From Deinococcus piscis (GTDB taxonomy: Bacteria; Deinococcota; Deinococci; Deinococcales; Deinococcaceae): a DNA stretch of 60,838 nt. The DNA lies in assembly GCF_014653275.1 (NCBI RefSeq), contig NZ_BNAL01000017.1, positions 1 to 60,838 of the forward strand, written 5' to 3'. Under the pieces are notes generated by a model. That model was not told where the DNA came from and did not search any database. It saw only the letters and a list, made by a program, of their open reading frames with translations. A program made the translations under genes and the position numbers. Positions 45,326-54,086 of this stretch are shown piece by piece; position 1 is the first letter of the stretch; the number at the start of each line of letters is the position of its first letter.

Positions 45326-46431
<1,106 letters not shown>

Positions 46432-46557
46432 GCGGCCAGTCTAGAGCAGGGCAGTGCAGCCTGACTTCGGTGCAGGCCCCGGCCTACGCACAAGGCCCAA
46501 CTTTCGGTCAAGGCCCGGTGTATCAGTCCGCAGGCCCGCAGCAGGTAAGCTGAACCC

Positions 46558-46692
46558 ATGATCAAGTTCCAACAGCGTGACCCCCAAGACCCCAGCAAGG
46601 AATCCGAAGTGGTGCTGGACCTGATGCCGCTGATGCTGTTCGGCGTGGGTTTTATTGCCGTCAAGGCACTGCTGAACGCCTTCGACGTCTAA
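46558..46692 (+). CDS. 44-residue single-pass membrane protein
   Basis: A 44-codon gene reading MIKFQQRDPQDPSKESEVV, then one membrane helix (LDLMPLMLFGVGFIAVKALL) and a short end. TAAGCT (46546-46551) ends exactly 6 nt before the ATG, so it has the leaderless signature of its neighbours. It is divergent from tdh and precedes the gene at 46767, which has its own box. No family recognised. Confidence 0.6.
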   Translation: MIKFQQRDPQDPSKESEVVLDLMPLMLFGVGFIAVKALLNAFDV

Positions 46693-46766
46693 GCCGCGAC
46701 TTTGTCCCAGGGGCCCCAAGCAACCTGTAAGGAAGCTGGGGTCCCGCTTACGTTAGGCTAGGGAAC

Positions 46767-47207
46767 ATGACCAACCCACCCAACCCCAACGCGCAGCAGC
46801 AGTACAAAAGCAGCCAGAGCGGACGCTTCGTGGTGCCTGGCTGGATGAACCTGATCGAAGGCACGCCCGACGCCATCGAGATTCAGCTGGACCTGGACAA
46901 GAGCGACCTGAGCCGTGACCAGGCCTGCCTCCTGATCGAGTACTGGGCGACCAACGAGGACATTACCTTGCAGAGCATCCTGCCCGTGCGGGCCTTCGGG
47001 GCCAACCGCGACGGCTGGTGCATGCTGATTCCTGCGCGTGGCCGCGTGCTGATTCGTGCCATTGACACCGCCCCCAACCCGCCGCTGCTGGCGAGCCAGT
47101 GGATCAATGTGGACCCGGCCACCCAGCCCGGCACCACGGTGCATGTGAAGGTGGATTTCCCCGATCCCGCCAAGGCGGCTGCCCAAAACCTTCAGCTGAA
47201 CAACTGA
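46767..47207 (+). CDS. Protein of unknown function
   Basis: A 146-residue protein with a hydrophilic N-terminus followed by a beta-sandwich-like pattern (AIEIQLDLDKSDLSRDQACL, WCMLIPARGRVLIRAIDTAP, GTTVHVKVDFPDPAKAAAQN). No signal peptide or membrane segment. TAGGCT lies 7 nt before the ATG. Function unknown. A very strong hairpin follows at 47266. Confidence 0.6.
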   Translation: MTNPPNPNAQQQYKSSQSGRFVVPGWMNLIEGTPDAIEIQLDLDKSDLSRDQACLLIEYWATNEDITLQSILPVRAFGANRDGWCMLIPARGRVLIRAIDTAPNPPLLASQWINVDPATQPGTTVHVKVDFPDPAKAAAQNLQLNN

Positions 47208-47265
47208 CCAGCTGAATAACTGAGCTGTACACCGGGGCAACTGGCTCCGGGAACCGAGTTGCTGG

Positions 47266-47310
47266 CACCGCCGCTTTCCCCAAACTCAGATGATGGGGAA
47301 AGCGGCGGTG
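47266..47310 (+). terminator. 16-bp perfect hairpin after the 46767 gene
   Basis: CACCGCCGCTTTCCCC (47266-47281) pairs perfectly with 47295-47310, loop of 13 nt. It is followed by CTCTTACACC and no long T-run. It lies between convergent genes, so it may terminate both. Confidence 0.65.
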
Positions 47311-47362
47311 CTCTTACACCATCTGAACTGGTCGGCGCAGCGGCGAACTGCGCCAGGGTGTG

Positions 47363-48055
47363 TCAGGTTTCGTTCAGCCAGGAGACGGTTAGCAAGCCTT
47401 CCAGCCCACGCCGGGCCGCGGCCAATGCCTGCGGAATCTGCCAGGCGGAGCGGTCACGCGGCCCCACGAAATTGCTGACGCCGCGCAGTTCCAGTGCGGG
47501 CACAGCGGCCAGGGCGGCGGCGTGGGCGACCCCGGCCCCTTCCATGCCTTCGGTGAGGGCATCTGGAAAGCGGCGCAGCAGCTCACTGGCCCGTGCCTGG
47601 CTGCCCGTGACCGTATTGAGCGTCAGCATGGGGCCATAGCCTGCGCCCAGCTGCCCCGCCAGAGTGGCGGCTCCGGGCGCGGCGGCAAAGTCCCCGAAGG
47701 CGGCGGCTCCCGGCAAGTGCCCGATCTGGAGGCCCAGCGCTTCCAGTCCCAGAAACTCCTCTGGCCCGCCCTTCCCAGGCTCACCCAGCTCAGCGCCGTA
47801 GTCGGCCTGAACCATGCGGCTGGAGACAGCCAGGTCACCGGGGCGCAGGCCAGAAGGCGCAAAGGCACCGGCAATGCCTGCGCTGACCGCCAGCCGGGGC
47901 CGCTGGGCCGCAGTGGCCTGCGCGGTGGCCAGGGCGGCGGCTACGGGACCCACACCACTGACCACCACGCGGCAGCCCAGCCCGCCGAAAAATTCGGCCT
48001 CGCCCGCAGTGGCGACCACCAGCAGCACATCCTGTGGGTGCAGGGCGGCGCTCAT
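47363..48055 (-). CDS. mqnB: Futalosine hydrolase
   Basis: A 230-residue nucleosidase of the MTA/SAH family that releases hypoxanthine from futalosine in the alternative menaquinone pathway. VVVSGVGPVAAALATAQATA, LTLNTVTGSQARASEL, TEGMEGAGVAHAAALAAVPA (nucleoside-binding Met-Glu) and the MqnB-specific RGVSNFVGPRDRSAWQIPQA are present. Its start overlaps the stop of the DUF58-transglutaminase gene. It supports futalosine-type menaquinone synthesis in this organism. Confidence 0.88.
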   Translation of the reverse strand: MSAALHPQDVLLVVATAGEAEFFGGLGCRVVVSGVGPVAAALATAQATAAQRPRLAVSAGIAGAFAPSGLRPGDLAVSSRMVQADYGAELGEPGKGGPEEFLGLEALGLQIGHLPGAAAFGDFAAAPGAATLAGQLGAGYGPMLTLNTVTGSQARASELLRRFPDALTEGMEGAGVAHAAALAAVPALELRGVSNFVGPRDRSAWQIPQALAAARRGLEGLLTVSWLNET

Positions 48056-51012
48056 GCGCGGCTCCCTGGCCGCAGCTGGCGGACCAGGGCCTGCAACTGG
48101 CGCAGGCGGGCTGGGTCAGGCTGCGGTCCATAGCGCTGCTCGGCATACAGCTGGGCAAATTCGCGCAGTTGTGGGCGCAGATGCGGATAGGCCTGGGCCG
48201 CTCGCTCCACATAGGTGCCTGCCGGTTCGCTGGCCTCACGCGGCAGGGCCAGGCGGCGCGTCAGGTCGTCCAGGGCGCGGGCAGCTGGCTCGCTGGGACG
48301 GCTGCGTGTGCGCCATACCCACAGCATGGGCAGCAGTGCCAGCCCCAGCAAGCCAGCAAAGCCGGTCCAGTAGCGCCCGCTGCCGACTTCGCCCAGGCCC
48401 AGCCCAGCCAGCGCCCCGGACTGTGATTGGTCGTCGAAGTTCACTACCAGGTCATACCATTCCAGCTGCAAGCGGTCATAGCCGCTGCTGAGCTGCCCCC
48501 ATAGCCCCCCTGGCCGCTGCGCCGAGGTGGTGGCTGCCGGGTCGCTGAGTGCAGTCTGCGGGTCGGTGCGGGTCCGGGCCGGAGCCACGGCGGCGGTGGG
48601 GTCCACCCTCACCCAGCCCTGGCCTTCGAGCCAGACTTCATTCCAGACATGGGCGAACGATTGCCGCACCGTGACCGTTTGGCTGCCAGGTGCAGCTTCG
48701 CCGCCCAGGTAGCCGCCCACCAGCCGGGTGGGGACACCTGCCGCACGCATCAGGAAGCCGAACGCGCCCGCGTAGTGCTCGCAAAATCCCGCCTGAGCGC
48801 TGAACAAAAAGGCATCTATCCGGTCCTGTTCGGGCAGGAGGGGGGGCGAGAGGGTGTAGCTGAAGCCGCTGCTGGCAAAGTGGTTCAGCGCAGCCTGGAC
48901 CCGCTGCTCGGGCGGCAGGGCTTTCCAGCTCAGGGCCAGGGCCAGGGCACGGGGGTTCTGTCCCTGCGGCACCTGAAGGTCATAGTCCAGGCGGTCCCGG
49001 CGCTCATCTACCCCAACCCGGCTGGGGGCACTGGTCAGCGTGTAGCGGGTGGCCCGGCCCCCTGGCGCGGCCACCACGCTCAGGGCCGAGGTGACCAGCG
49101 TGCCTTCTGGCGGTGTTTGCACCGTATCCAGTGCCAGCACCCAGGGCTGTCCGTTGGGCTCTTGCAGCAGCGAGTAGCTGTAGCCCGGCCCGGTGGCTTC
49201 TACGCTGGGGGCAGGCACGTTGGCGCGGACCACATTCCACTCCAGCCCGTCGTAGGCTTCGTAGACTGGGCCGCGCCAGTACAGTTCTTCCTGCGGCGGC
49301 ACCGTGCCCTCGAAGGTGGCCCGGAACGCCACGGCGGTGTCCTGCGCCAGGTCGCTCACGTCGCCCGCCCGCACCGAACTGCCCAGGCCCGTCTGGGCCC
49401 CGCCTTTGCTCTGAAACTGCCACAGCGGCTCAGCAGGGCGCGGAAAAAAGAAAAACAGCGCCAGCATCAGCGGCAGCGAGAGGGCGGCGAGCGAGAGGCC
49501 CGCTTTCCAGGCGGGCGGGGCAGGGGCCGCCGCGCCGGTGTCCGCCGTTGTGCCTGCTGGACCGCTCTGCCGGTTGGGGAGGGACCACAGGTGCAGTGCG
49601 CCCAGCAGCAGCACGCTGGCGACCAGGGCGTGCCCGGCTTGCAGCGGCGACATGGAGTGCAGAAAGTGGGTCAGGGTAATGAAAAACCCCAGCAGCACAA
49701 TCAGTACGCCGTCGCGGGCAGAGCGGCTTTCGGCCACCTTGAGCGACAGCAGCAAGGTGAGCAGGGCGGTGCCCGCATCCAGCCCAATCAGGGTGCCGTA
49801 GTGCAGGTACAGCCCGCCGATGGCCAGGGCGGCCAGCAGGCCTAGGCCGTTCATCAGCAGTGTGGAAGGCAGGTGCAGGCTGGGACGGCTTTCGCGCTGC
49901 CAGGCATACCCCACCAGCGCCGCCATCAGCAGTGTGGCCCAGACCGGCGTGCGGGTCACGCCCGGCAGCAGCACCCAGGCCACCGCCGCCAGGGTCCAGG
50001 GCCAGGCGTGGGGCAGCAACCGGGCCTGCCAGGCTGTGGGACGGGGGGCTGTGGGGACGGGCGCAGGCGTATGGGGCTCTACCCGCGCCAGGGCTGCCAG
50101 TGCCCGTTGCCGCTGGGTCTCGCCCTGTGCAGTCTCCAGCCGCTCGCCCGGTAGCGTTAGGGAAAAAGGCTGCCCCGCCGCGCTCAGTGCTTGAACCCAG
50201 CCAGCCAGACGGGAAATGCGGGCTTCCGGGTCGCCGGTGAGGAGGTGCCAGTCCAGGGCAGCGGCCAGGGCTGCCGGGGCGTCGCTTTCGCGCACCAGCA
50301 GCCCGCCGCCGGGCAGTGCTTCTCGCCCCGCCGAGTGCCGCCAGGAAATGCGGCGGCTCGAATCGCCAGGCACATAGGGCCGCAGTCCGCTGAAGTCCTG
50401 CTCACCCCGGACCCGTTGCCCGCCTTCAGTGCCGCTCACCAGGGCCTGTTGCGGTGGCGCAGGCGGCTGCGCTTCGGGACGCGGCCAGACCAGCAGCAGT
50501 TGCCGGGGAGCCAGCGGACGGGTGACCCGCCACAGGCCCAGTGGGTCGTACAGGCTTAGGTGGGCCTGTGGGTCGTGGGGACCACGGGCAGGCAGCGGCA
50601 AGGCCCAGCCCAGGCTGCCTGCTTCGGCCTGCGCTGGAAAGGTAAAGGCCAGTGCGCCCCCTGCGCCCACCACCTCGGCGCGGAAGGGCAGACCTGCGCC
50701 CCTGCGCCGCAGGTCCAGGCGGTACTCGCCCACCTCACCCGCAGTGCCGTGCGCCGGAGCCAGCAGCCGAACGGTGACCTCGTGGGCTTGCCGCGCCGCG
50801 TAGGCCGCGCTGGTGACCCACACGCCCCCCAGCAGGAAGGTCAGCGCGTAGCCCAGGCTCAGGTCGTAGTTGATGCAGCCCACCAGGCTGAGCAGAACCG
50901 CCAGCAAGAAGCCCAGTCCGCTGCGGGTGGGGCGCAGCCGCCCGGCGGGAGTGTTCAGTGTGCGGCCCAGTTGCTGGAGGGCCGAAGGAGTGGGAGCAGA
51001 GGAAGCCGTCAT
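48052..51012 (-). CDS. DUF58 fused to TgpA-type transglutaminase-like membrane protein
   Basis: A 986-residue fusion. Residues about 25-300: two membrane helices and DUF58 (RGEQDFSGLRPYVPGDSSRR, then SWRHSAGREALPGGGLLVRE). About 330-480: five membrane helices (WTLAAVAWVLLPG, LGLLAALAIGGLYLHYG, DGVLIVLLGFFITLTHFLHS) as in TgpA. About 500-830: periplasmic transglutaminase-like domain with Cys-His-Asp (AQAGFCEHYAGAFGFLMRAA, SFAHVWNEVWLEGQGWVRVD). The C-terminal DUF4129-like part follows another helix. In most bacteria DUF58 and TgpA-like genes are separate but adjacent to moxR; here they are one chain. ATG 51012 starts 1 nt after the moxR stop. Confidence 0.85.
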   Translation of the reverse strand: MTASSAPTPSALQQLGRTLNTPAGRLRPTRSGLGFLLAVLLSLVGCINYDLSLGYALTFLLGGVWVTSAAYAARQAHEVTVRLLAPAHGTAGEVGEYRLDLRRRGAGLPFRAEVVGAGGALAFTFPAQAEAGSLGWALPLPARGPHDPQAHLSLYDPLGLWRVTRPLAPRQLLLVWPRPEAQPPAPPQQALVSGTEGGQRVRGEQDFSGLRPYVPGDSSRRISWRHSAGREALPGGGLLVRESDAPAALAAALDWHLLTGDPEARISRLAGWVQALSAAGQPFSLTLPGERLETAQGETQRQRALAALARVEPHTPAPVPTAPRPTAWQARLLPHAWPWTLAAVAWVLLPGVTRTPVWATLLMAALVGYAWQRESRPSLHLPSTLLMNGLGLLAALAIGGLYLHYGTLIGLDAGTALLTLLLSLKVAESRSARDGVLIVLLGFFITLTHFLHSMSPLQAGHALVASVLLLGALHLWSLPNRQSGPAGTTADTGAAAPAPPAWKAGLSLAALSLPLMLALFFFFPRPAEPLWQFQSKGGAQTGLGSSVRAGDVSDLAQDTAVAFRATFEGTVPPQEELYWRGPVYEAYDGLEWNVVRANVPAPSVEATGPGYSYSLLQEPNGQPWVLALDTVQTPPEGTLVTSALSVVAAPGGRATRYTLTSAPSRVGVDERRDRLDYDLQVPQGQNPRALALALSWKALPPEQRVQAALNHFASSGFSYTLSPPLLPEQDRIDAFLFSAQAGFCEHYAGAFGFLMRAAGVPTRLVGGYLGGEAAPGSQTVTVRQSFAHVWNEVWLEGQGWVRVDPTAAVAPARTRTDPQTALSDPAATTSAQRPGGLWGQLSSGYDRLQLEWYDLVVNFDDQSQSGALAGLGLGEVGSGRYWTGFAGLLGLALLPMLWVWRTRSRPSEPAARALDDLTRRLALPREASEPAGTYVERAAQAYPHLRPQLREFAQLYAEQRYGPQPDPARLRQLQALVRQLRPGSRA

Positions 51013-51013
51013 C

Positions 51014-51952
51014 TTAGGGAAGTGGCGTGTCACGCAGGATTTCCGCGATGATTTCACTCACCGGGCGCGGGCCAGCCGGAACCAGGCGGTGTCCGGCTAG
51101 AGCAGGGAAGACCGCCTGCACATCTTCAGGGAGCACCATGGCGCGGCCCTGCAAGTAAGCCCAGGCCCGCGCTACGGCCAGCAGCGCCAACAGGGCGCGG
51201 GGGCTGAGGCCGGTCTCCAGGTCGGGATGGTGACGGGTGGCGGCAGCCAGCAGTTGCAGGTAGTCCAGCAGTGCTCCTGAAGCGTGAACCTGCTCGGCTT
51301 CAGCCTGAGCGGCCAGCAGGGTCGGGGCGTCCATCACGGCGGGCAGGTCGCGCACGCTCTGGCCGCGCCCGCCGGTTTCGAGCAGTTCGCGCTCGGCGCG
51401 GGCGTCGGGGTAGCCCAGCGTGACGGTCAGGAGGAAGCGGTCCAGCTGCGCTTCGGGCAGCGGTGAGGTGCCCACGAAGGCCGCTGGGTTCTGGGTGGCA
51501 ATCACAAAAAAGGGGTTGGGCAGCGGGCGGCTGACCCCGCCTTCAGACACCTGGCGCTCTTCCATCGCTTCGAGCAAGGCCCCCTGCGTCTTGGGGGTGG
51601 CGCGGTTGATTTCATCGGCCAGCAGCACTGGCGTGAACACTGGCCCCGGATGAAAGCGGAAGCTGCGCGTCTCGGCGTCCCAGATGCTGACCCCCAGCAG
51701 GTCGGCGGGCAGCAGGTCGGCGGTGAACTGAATACGCTGAAAGCCCAGGCCCAGCGTGCGCGACAGCGCTCCGGCCAGGGTCGTCTTGCCCACGCCGGGC
51801 TGGTCTTCAATCAGGAGATGCCCCCGCGCGAGGATGCAGGCCAGGGCCAGACGCACCTGTCCAGATTTGCCCAGGATCACGCGGTCCAGTTGCTCTAGGC
51901 TGCGGTGGAGGTCGGGTAGGACGGCAGAGCTGGCAGGTGGCGTGGGCGTCAT
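51014..51952 (-). CDS. MoxR family AAA+ ATPase
   Basis: A 312-residue AAA+ protein: Walker A EDQPGVGKTTLAGALS, Walker B FTPVLLADEINRATPKTQGA, sensor I NPFFVIATQNPAAFVGTS and the MoxR C-terminal lid. MoxR proteins act as chaperone-like ATPases with DUF58 proteins. It uses ATG 51952 since TAGCAT (51960-51965) ends 7 nt upstream; an ATG at 51961 overlaps that box. It is followed at 1 nt by its DUF58-transglutaminase partner. Confidence 0.92.
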   Translation of the reverse strand: MTPTPPASSAVLPDLHRSLEQLDRVILGKSGQVRLALACILARGHLLIEDQPGVGKTTLAGALSRTLGLGFQRIQFTADLLPADLLGVSIWDAETRSFRFHPGPVFTPVLLADEINRATPKTQGALLEAMEERQVSEGGVSRPLPNPFFVIATQNPAAFVGTSPLPEAQLDRFLLTVTLGYPDARAERELLETGGRGQSVRDLPAVMDAPTLLAAQAEAEQVHASGALLDYLQLLAAATRHHPDLETGLSPRALLALLAVARAWAYLQGRAMVLPEDVQAVFPALAGHRLVPAGPRPVSEIIAEILRDTPLP

Positions 51953-51959
51953 ATCTGGC

Positions 51960-51965
51960 ATGCTA
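51960..51965 (-). promoter_or_regulatory. -10 box (TAGCAT) of the moxR operon
   Basis: 7 nt before ATG 51952. It overlaps the upstream ATG at 51961, which it therefore rules out. Confidence 0.6.
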
Positions 51966-52044
51966 GCCGCCGGGTTCTGGCAAATTTCTTGTGTCGCTGC
52001 TTAGAAAAGTTGGGGAGCCCAGCCCGGCCCTCTACTCTGGAAGT

Positions 52045-52323
52045 ATGGACTTTCAAGAAAACCAGTCACTGACCCTTACTTTTTCCAGTGGGCCAGAAAC
52101 CCACTCGCTGCCGGGCCGTTTCGTGTCCCTGCCCGAAGAATCCCAGGTGCCGGGACGACGGGGCATTGAGGTTGAAGGCGCAGCGCTGGAATACGTCACC
52201 GACGAGGTGCCGCACGGCCTGCGCGCCTTCGATGACGGTGGCAAGCGCAAGCTGGACGAACTGCGCCAGCGCTTCAAAATCATGACCGAGGCCAGCGTGG
52301 TGCCGTTCGAGCCGGGCAAATAA
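52045..52323 (+). CDS. Protein of unknown function
   Basis: A 92-residue soluble protein with three or four strands (SLTLTFSSGPETHSLPGRFV, GIEVEGAALEYVTDEVPHGL) and a C-terminal helix (KRKLDELRQRFKIM). No known domain. TACTCT ends 6 nt before the ATG, so the start is 52045 rather than the longer frame. A bidirectional terminator follows. Confidence 0.6.
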   Translation: MDFQENQSLTLTFSSGPETHSLPGRFVSLPEESQVPGRRGIEVEGAALEYVTDEVPHGLRAFDDGGKRKLDELRQRFKIMTEASVVPFEPGK

Positions 52324-52331
52324 CAGGAGGC

Positions 52332-52372
52332 AAAAAAGAGGCTCCCCGGCCAATGTCTGGGGAGCCTTCTTC
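52332..52372. terminator. Bidirectional intrinsic terminator
   Basis: Stem AGGCTCCCC (52339-52347) with GGGGAGCCT (52359-52367). It is flanked by A6 on the left and TCTTCT on the right, so it serves both convergent genes. Confidence 0.8.
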
Positions 52373-52386
52373 TCATGTGCAGCTGG

Positions 52387-53289
52387 TCAGCCGCCCACCA
52401 CTTCGCCGCCGTTGGGGTGCAGCACCTGGCCGGTGATGTAGCTGGAATCATCCGACGCCAGGAACACAAAGCAGGTCGCCACTTCGGCGGGCTGGCCGGG
52501 GCGCTTCATCGGGGTTTCTTGCCCGAACTCGGCCACTTTCTCTTTGGGGAAAGTAGCGGGAATCAGCGGAGTCCAGATGGGACCGGGGGCCACGCCATTC
52601 ACGCGGATGCCCTTCTCCGCCAGCTGACCGGCCAGCGAGCGGGTCATGCCCAGAATCGCGCCCTTGGTGCTGGCGTAGTCCACCAGGGTGGGGCTGCCCC
52701 GGTAGGTGGTCACCGAGGTGGTGTTCACGATGGTGTCGCCTTCTCCCAGGTGCGGCAAGGCAGCGCGGGCCAGGTAAAAGTACCCGTAGATGTTGGTCTC
52801 GAAGGTCTTGTGCAACTGCTCGTCGTCAATATCGGTCAGGGATTCCTGGGGGTATTGCACGGCGGCGTTGTTGACCAGCACGTTCAGCCCGCCCAGCTCC
52901 TTTACGGTTTGCTCCACCGCCTGCTGGCAAAACGCGGCGTCGCGCACGTCGCCGGGCAACTTGAGGGCGCGGCGGCCTTCAGCTTCGACCAGGGCCACAG
53001 TTTTGTCGGCGTCGGCGTGCTCGTTCAGATAAATCAGGGCCACGTCGGCCCCTTCGCGGGCGAAGTGCACGGCCACAGCCCGCCCGATGCCCGAGTCACC
53101 GCCCGAAATCAGCGCCACTTTTCCCTTCAGTTTGTCCGAGCCCTTGTAGCCTTCTTTGATGTATACCGGCTGCGGGTCCATCTGCTCCTCAATGCCGGGC
53201 TGCTGCTCCTGCACCTGGCCAGGCACCTTCTCAGGAAAGTTCTGGGTCTTGTCTACGCCTTGTTCTTGACCTTGTTGCTGGTTGCTCAT
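52387..53289 (-). CDS. Short-chain dehydrogenase/reductase (general stress type)
   Basis: A 300-residue SDR. Cofactor motif GKVALISGGDSGIGRAVAVH, NNAA motif (LNVLVNNAAVQ), catalytic Ser (VNTTSVTTYRGS) and Tyr-x-x-x-Lys (LVDYASTKGAILG). A Gln/Pro-rich N-terminal extension (GQEQGVDKTQNFPEKVPGQV) and ITGQVLHPNGGEVV resemble the YhxC/YghA group of stress-related SDRs. The substrate is unknown. CACACT lies 6 nt before ATG 53289, an imperfect leaderless match. Confidence 0.85.
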   Translation of the reverse strand: MSNQQQGQEQGVDKTQNFPEKVPGQVQEQQPGIEEQMDPQPVYIKEGYKGSDKLKGKVALISGGDSGIGRAVAVHFAREGADVALIYLNEHADADKTVALVEAEGRRALKLPGDVRDAAFCQQAVEQTVKELGGLNVLVNNAAVQYPQESLTDIDDEQLHKTFETNIYGYFYLARAALPHLGEGDTIVNTTSVTTYRGSPTLVDYASTKGAILGMTRSLAGQLAEKGIRVNGVAPGPIWTPLIPATFPKEKVAEFGQETPMKRPGQPAEVATCFVFLASDDSSYITGQVLHPNGGEVVGG

Positions 53290-53373
53290 GGGGGCAGTGT
53301 GCCACCCTGCCAGAGCCGTAACAGGCAACTTTTCCGCATATGGAGCCTGTCTCAAGGTTTGGTTGGGCGCGGC

Positions 53374-53523
53374 TTAAGGGGTAGCAGCCTCTGGGGCCAC
53401 ATAGACATACACGGTGGGATATTCGCCGCGCCAGAGCCAGTGCCCGGTGTACTCGGCAGTGCGCCGCCAGCCCAGGCGCTCATACAGGCGAATGACGGGC
53501 GAGGCAGGCCTACGACCCCGGCG
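53374..53523 (-). pseudogene. C-terminal fragment of a GNAT acetyltransferase
   Basis: About 49 codons open without a start, reading SPVIRLYERLGWRRTAEY, then WLWRGEYPTVYVYV, before TAA. This is the GNAT C-terminal signature (helix then L-Y-E-R-L-G-F/W). The 5' three quarters are absent; the preceding in-frame codon is a stop at 53524-53526, next to the promoter of the small membrane gene at 53538. It is a remnant of a deleted gene. Confidence 0.7.
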
Positions 53524-53537
53524 CTAGCATGTCACTC

Positions 53538-53750
53538 ATGAGTCGCCGGGGAACCAACCTTGCCGCTGCCCTGCTGGGCCTGATTGTGCTGTTGCTGCTG
53601 GGGGTCGGCATCATGAGTCAGCGCCTGAACCGCTTGCTGGAGGACAATCCAGCGGTGGCCGCGTGCCTGCAAGCAGGGGGCACAGCCCAGGACTGCCGAA
53701 ATGCTTCGGGAGCGGCGACCAGTGAGGCTGCGCCGCCTCCAGCGCCGTGA
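53538..53750 (+). CDS. Small single-pass membrane protein
   Basis: A 70-residue protein with one membrane helix (LAAALLGLIVLLLLGVGIM) and a short extracytoplasmic part containing two Cys (AACLQAGGTAQDCRNASG) able to form a disulfide, then a Pro-rich tail. TAGCAT (53525-53530) ends 7 nt before ATG 53538. The ATG at 53529 overlaps the box and is rejected. No family recognised. Confidence 0.6.
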   Translation: MSRRGTNLAAALLGLIVLLLLGVGIMSQRLNRLLEDNPAVAACLQAGGTAQDCRNASGAATSEAAPPPAP

Positions 53751-53751
53751 T

Positions 53752-54075
53752 TCAGTCCAGCCTGAAGTGAACCACGCTGACCTGTGCATCTGCCGGGAGC
53801 GTTGGGTAATGGAAACGCAGCCGCGCCAGCAGTTCGGCCCGGTTCTGGAAGCCATCGGCCTGCGCATGGGCGTCGGTCAGGTCGGTTAGCGCGAGTGACT
53901 CTACGTGGGTGATGTGCGCCGGCCAGCCCTGCGGGTCGTCGCCAAACAGCAGCAGGACGGGCCCTACTGCGGCGCTTTCGCCCCAGCGTACGGTGGTCCT
54001 TTTGTGCCCAGCCTGCACCGCTGCCCGGTAGTCCGGGTGAAAGTGCAGGTGGGGGAGGGAAAGTGAGCCAGTCAT
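53752..54075 (-). CDS. ASCH domain protein
   Basis: A 107-residue protein. LHFHPDYRAAVQAGHKRTTV followed by RWGE and WPAHITHVESLALTDLTDAH match the ASCH domain (an RNA-binding, PUA-related fold; some members are N4-acetylcytidine amidohydrolases). It is 11 nt downstream of glgX in the same orientation, so probably co-transcribed, but no functional link is evident. Confidence 0.75.
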   Translation of the reverse strand: MTGSLSLPHLHFHPDYRAAVQAGHKRTTVRWGESAAVGPVLLLFGDDPQGWPAHITHVESLALTDLTDAHAQADGFQNRAELLARLRFHYPTLPADAQVSVVHFRLD

Positions 54076-54086
54076 TTTCCTGATCC

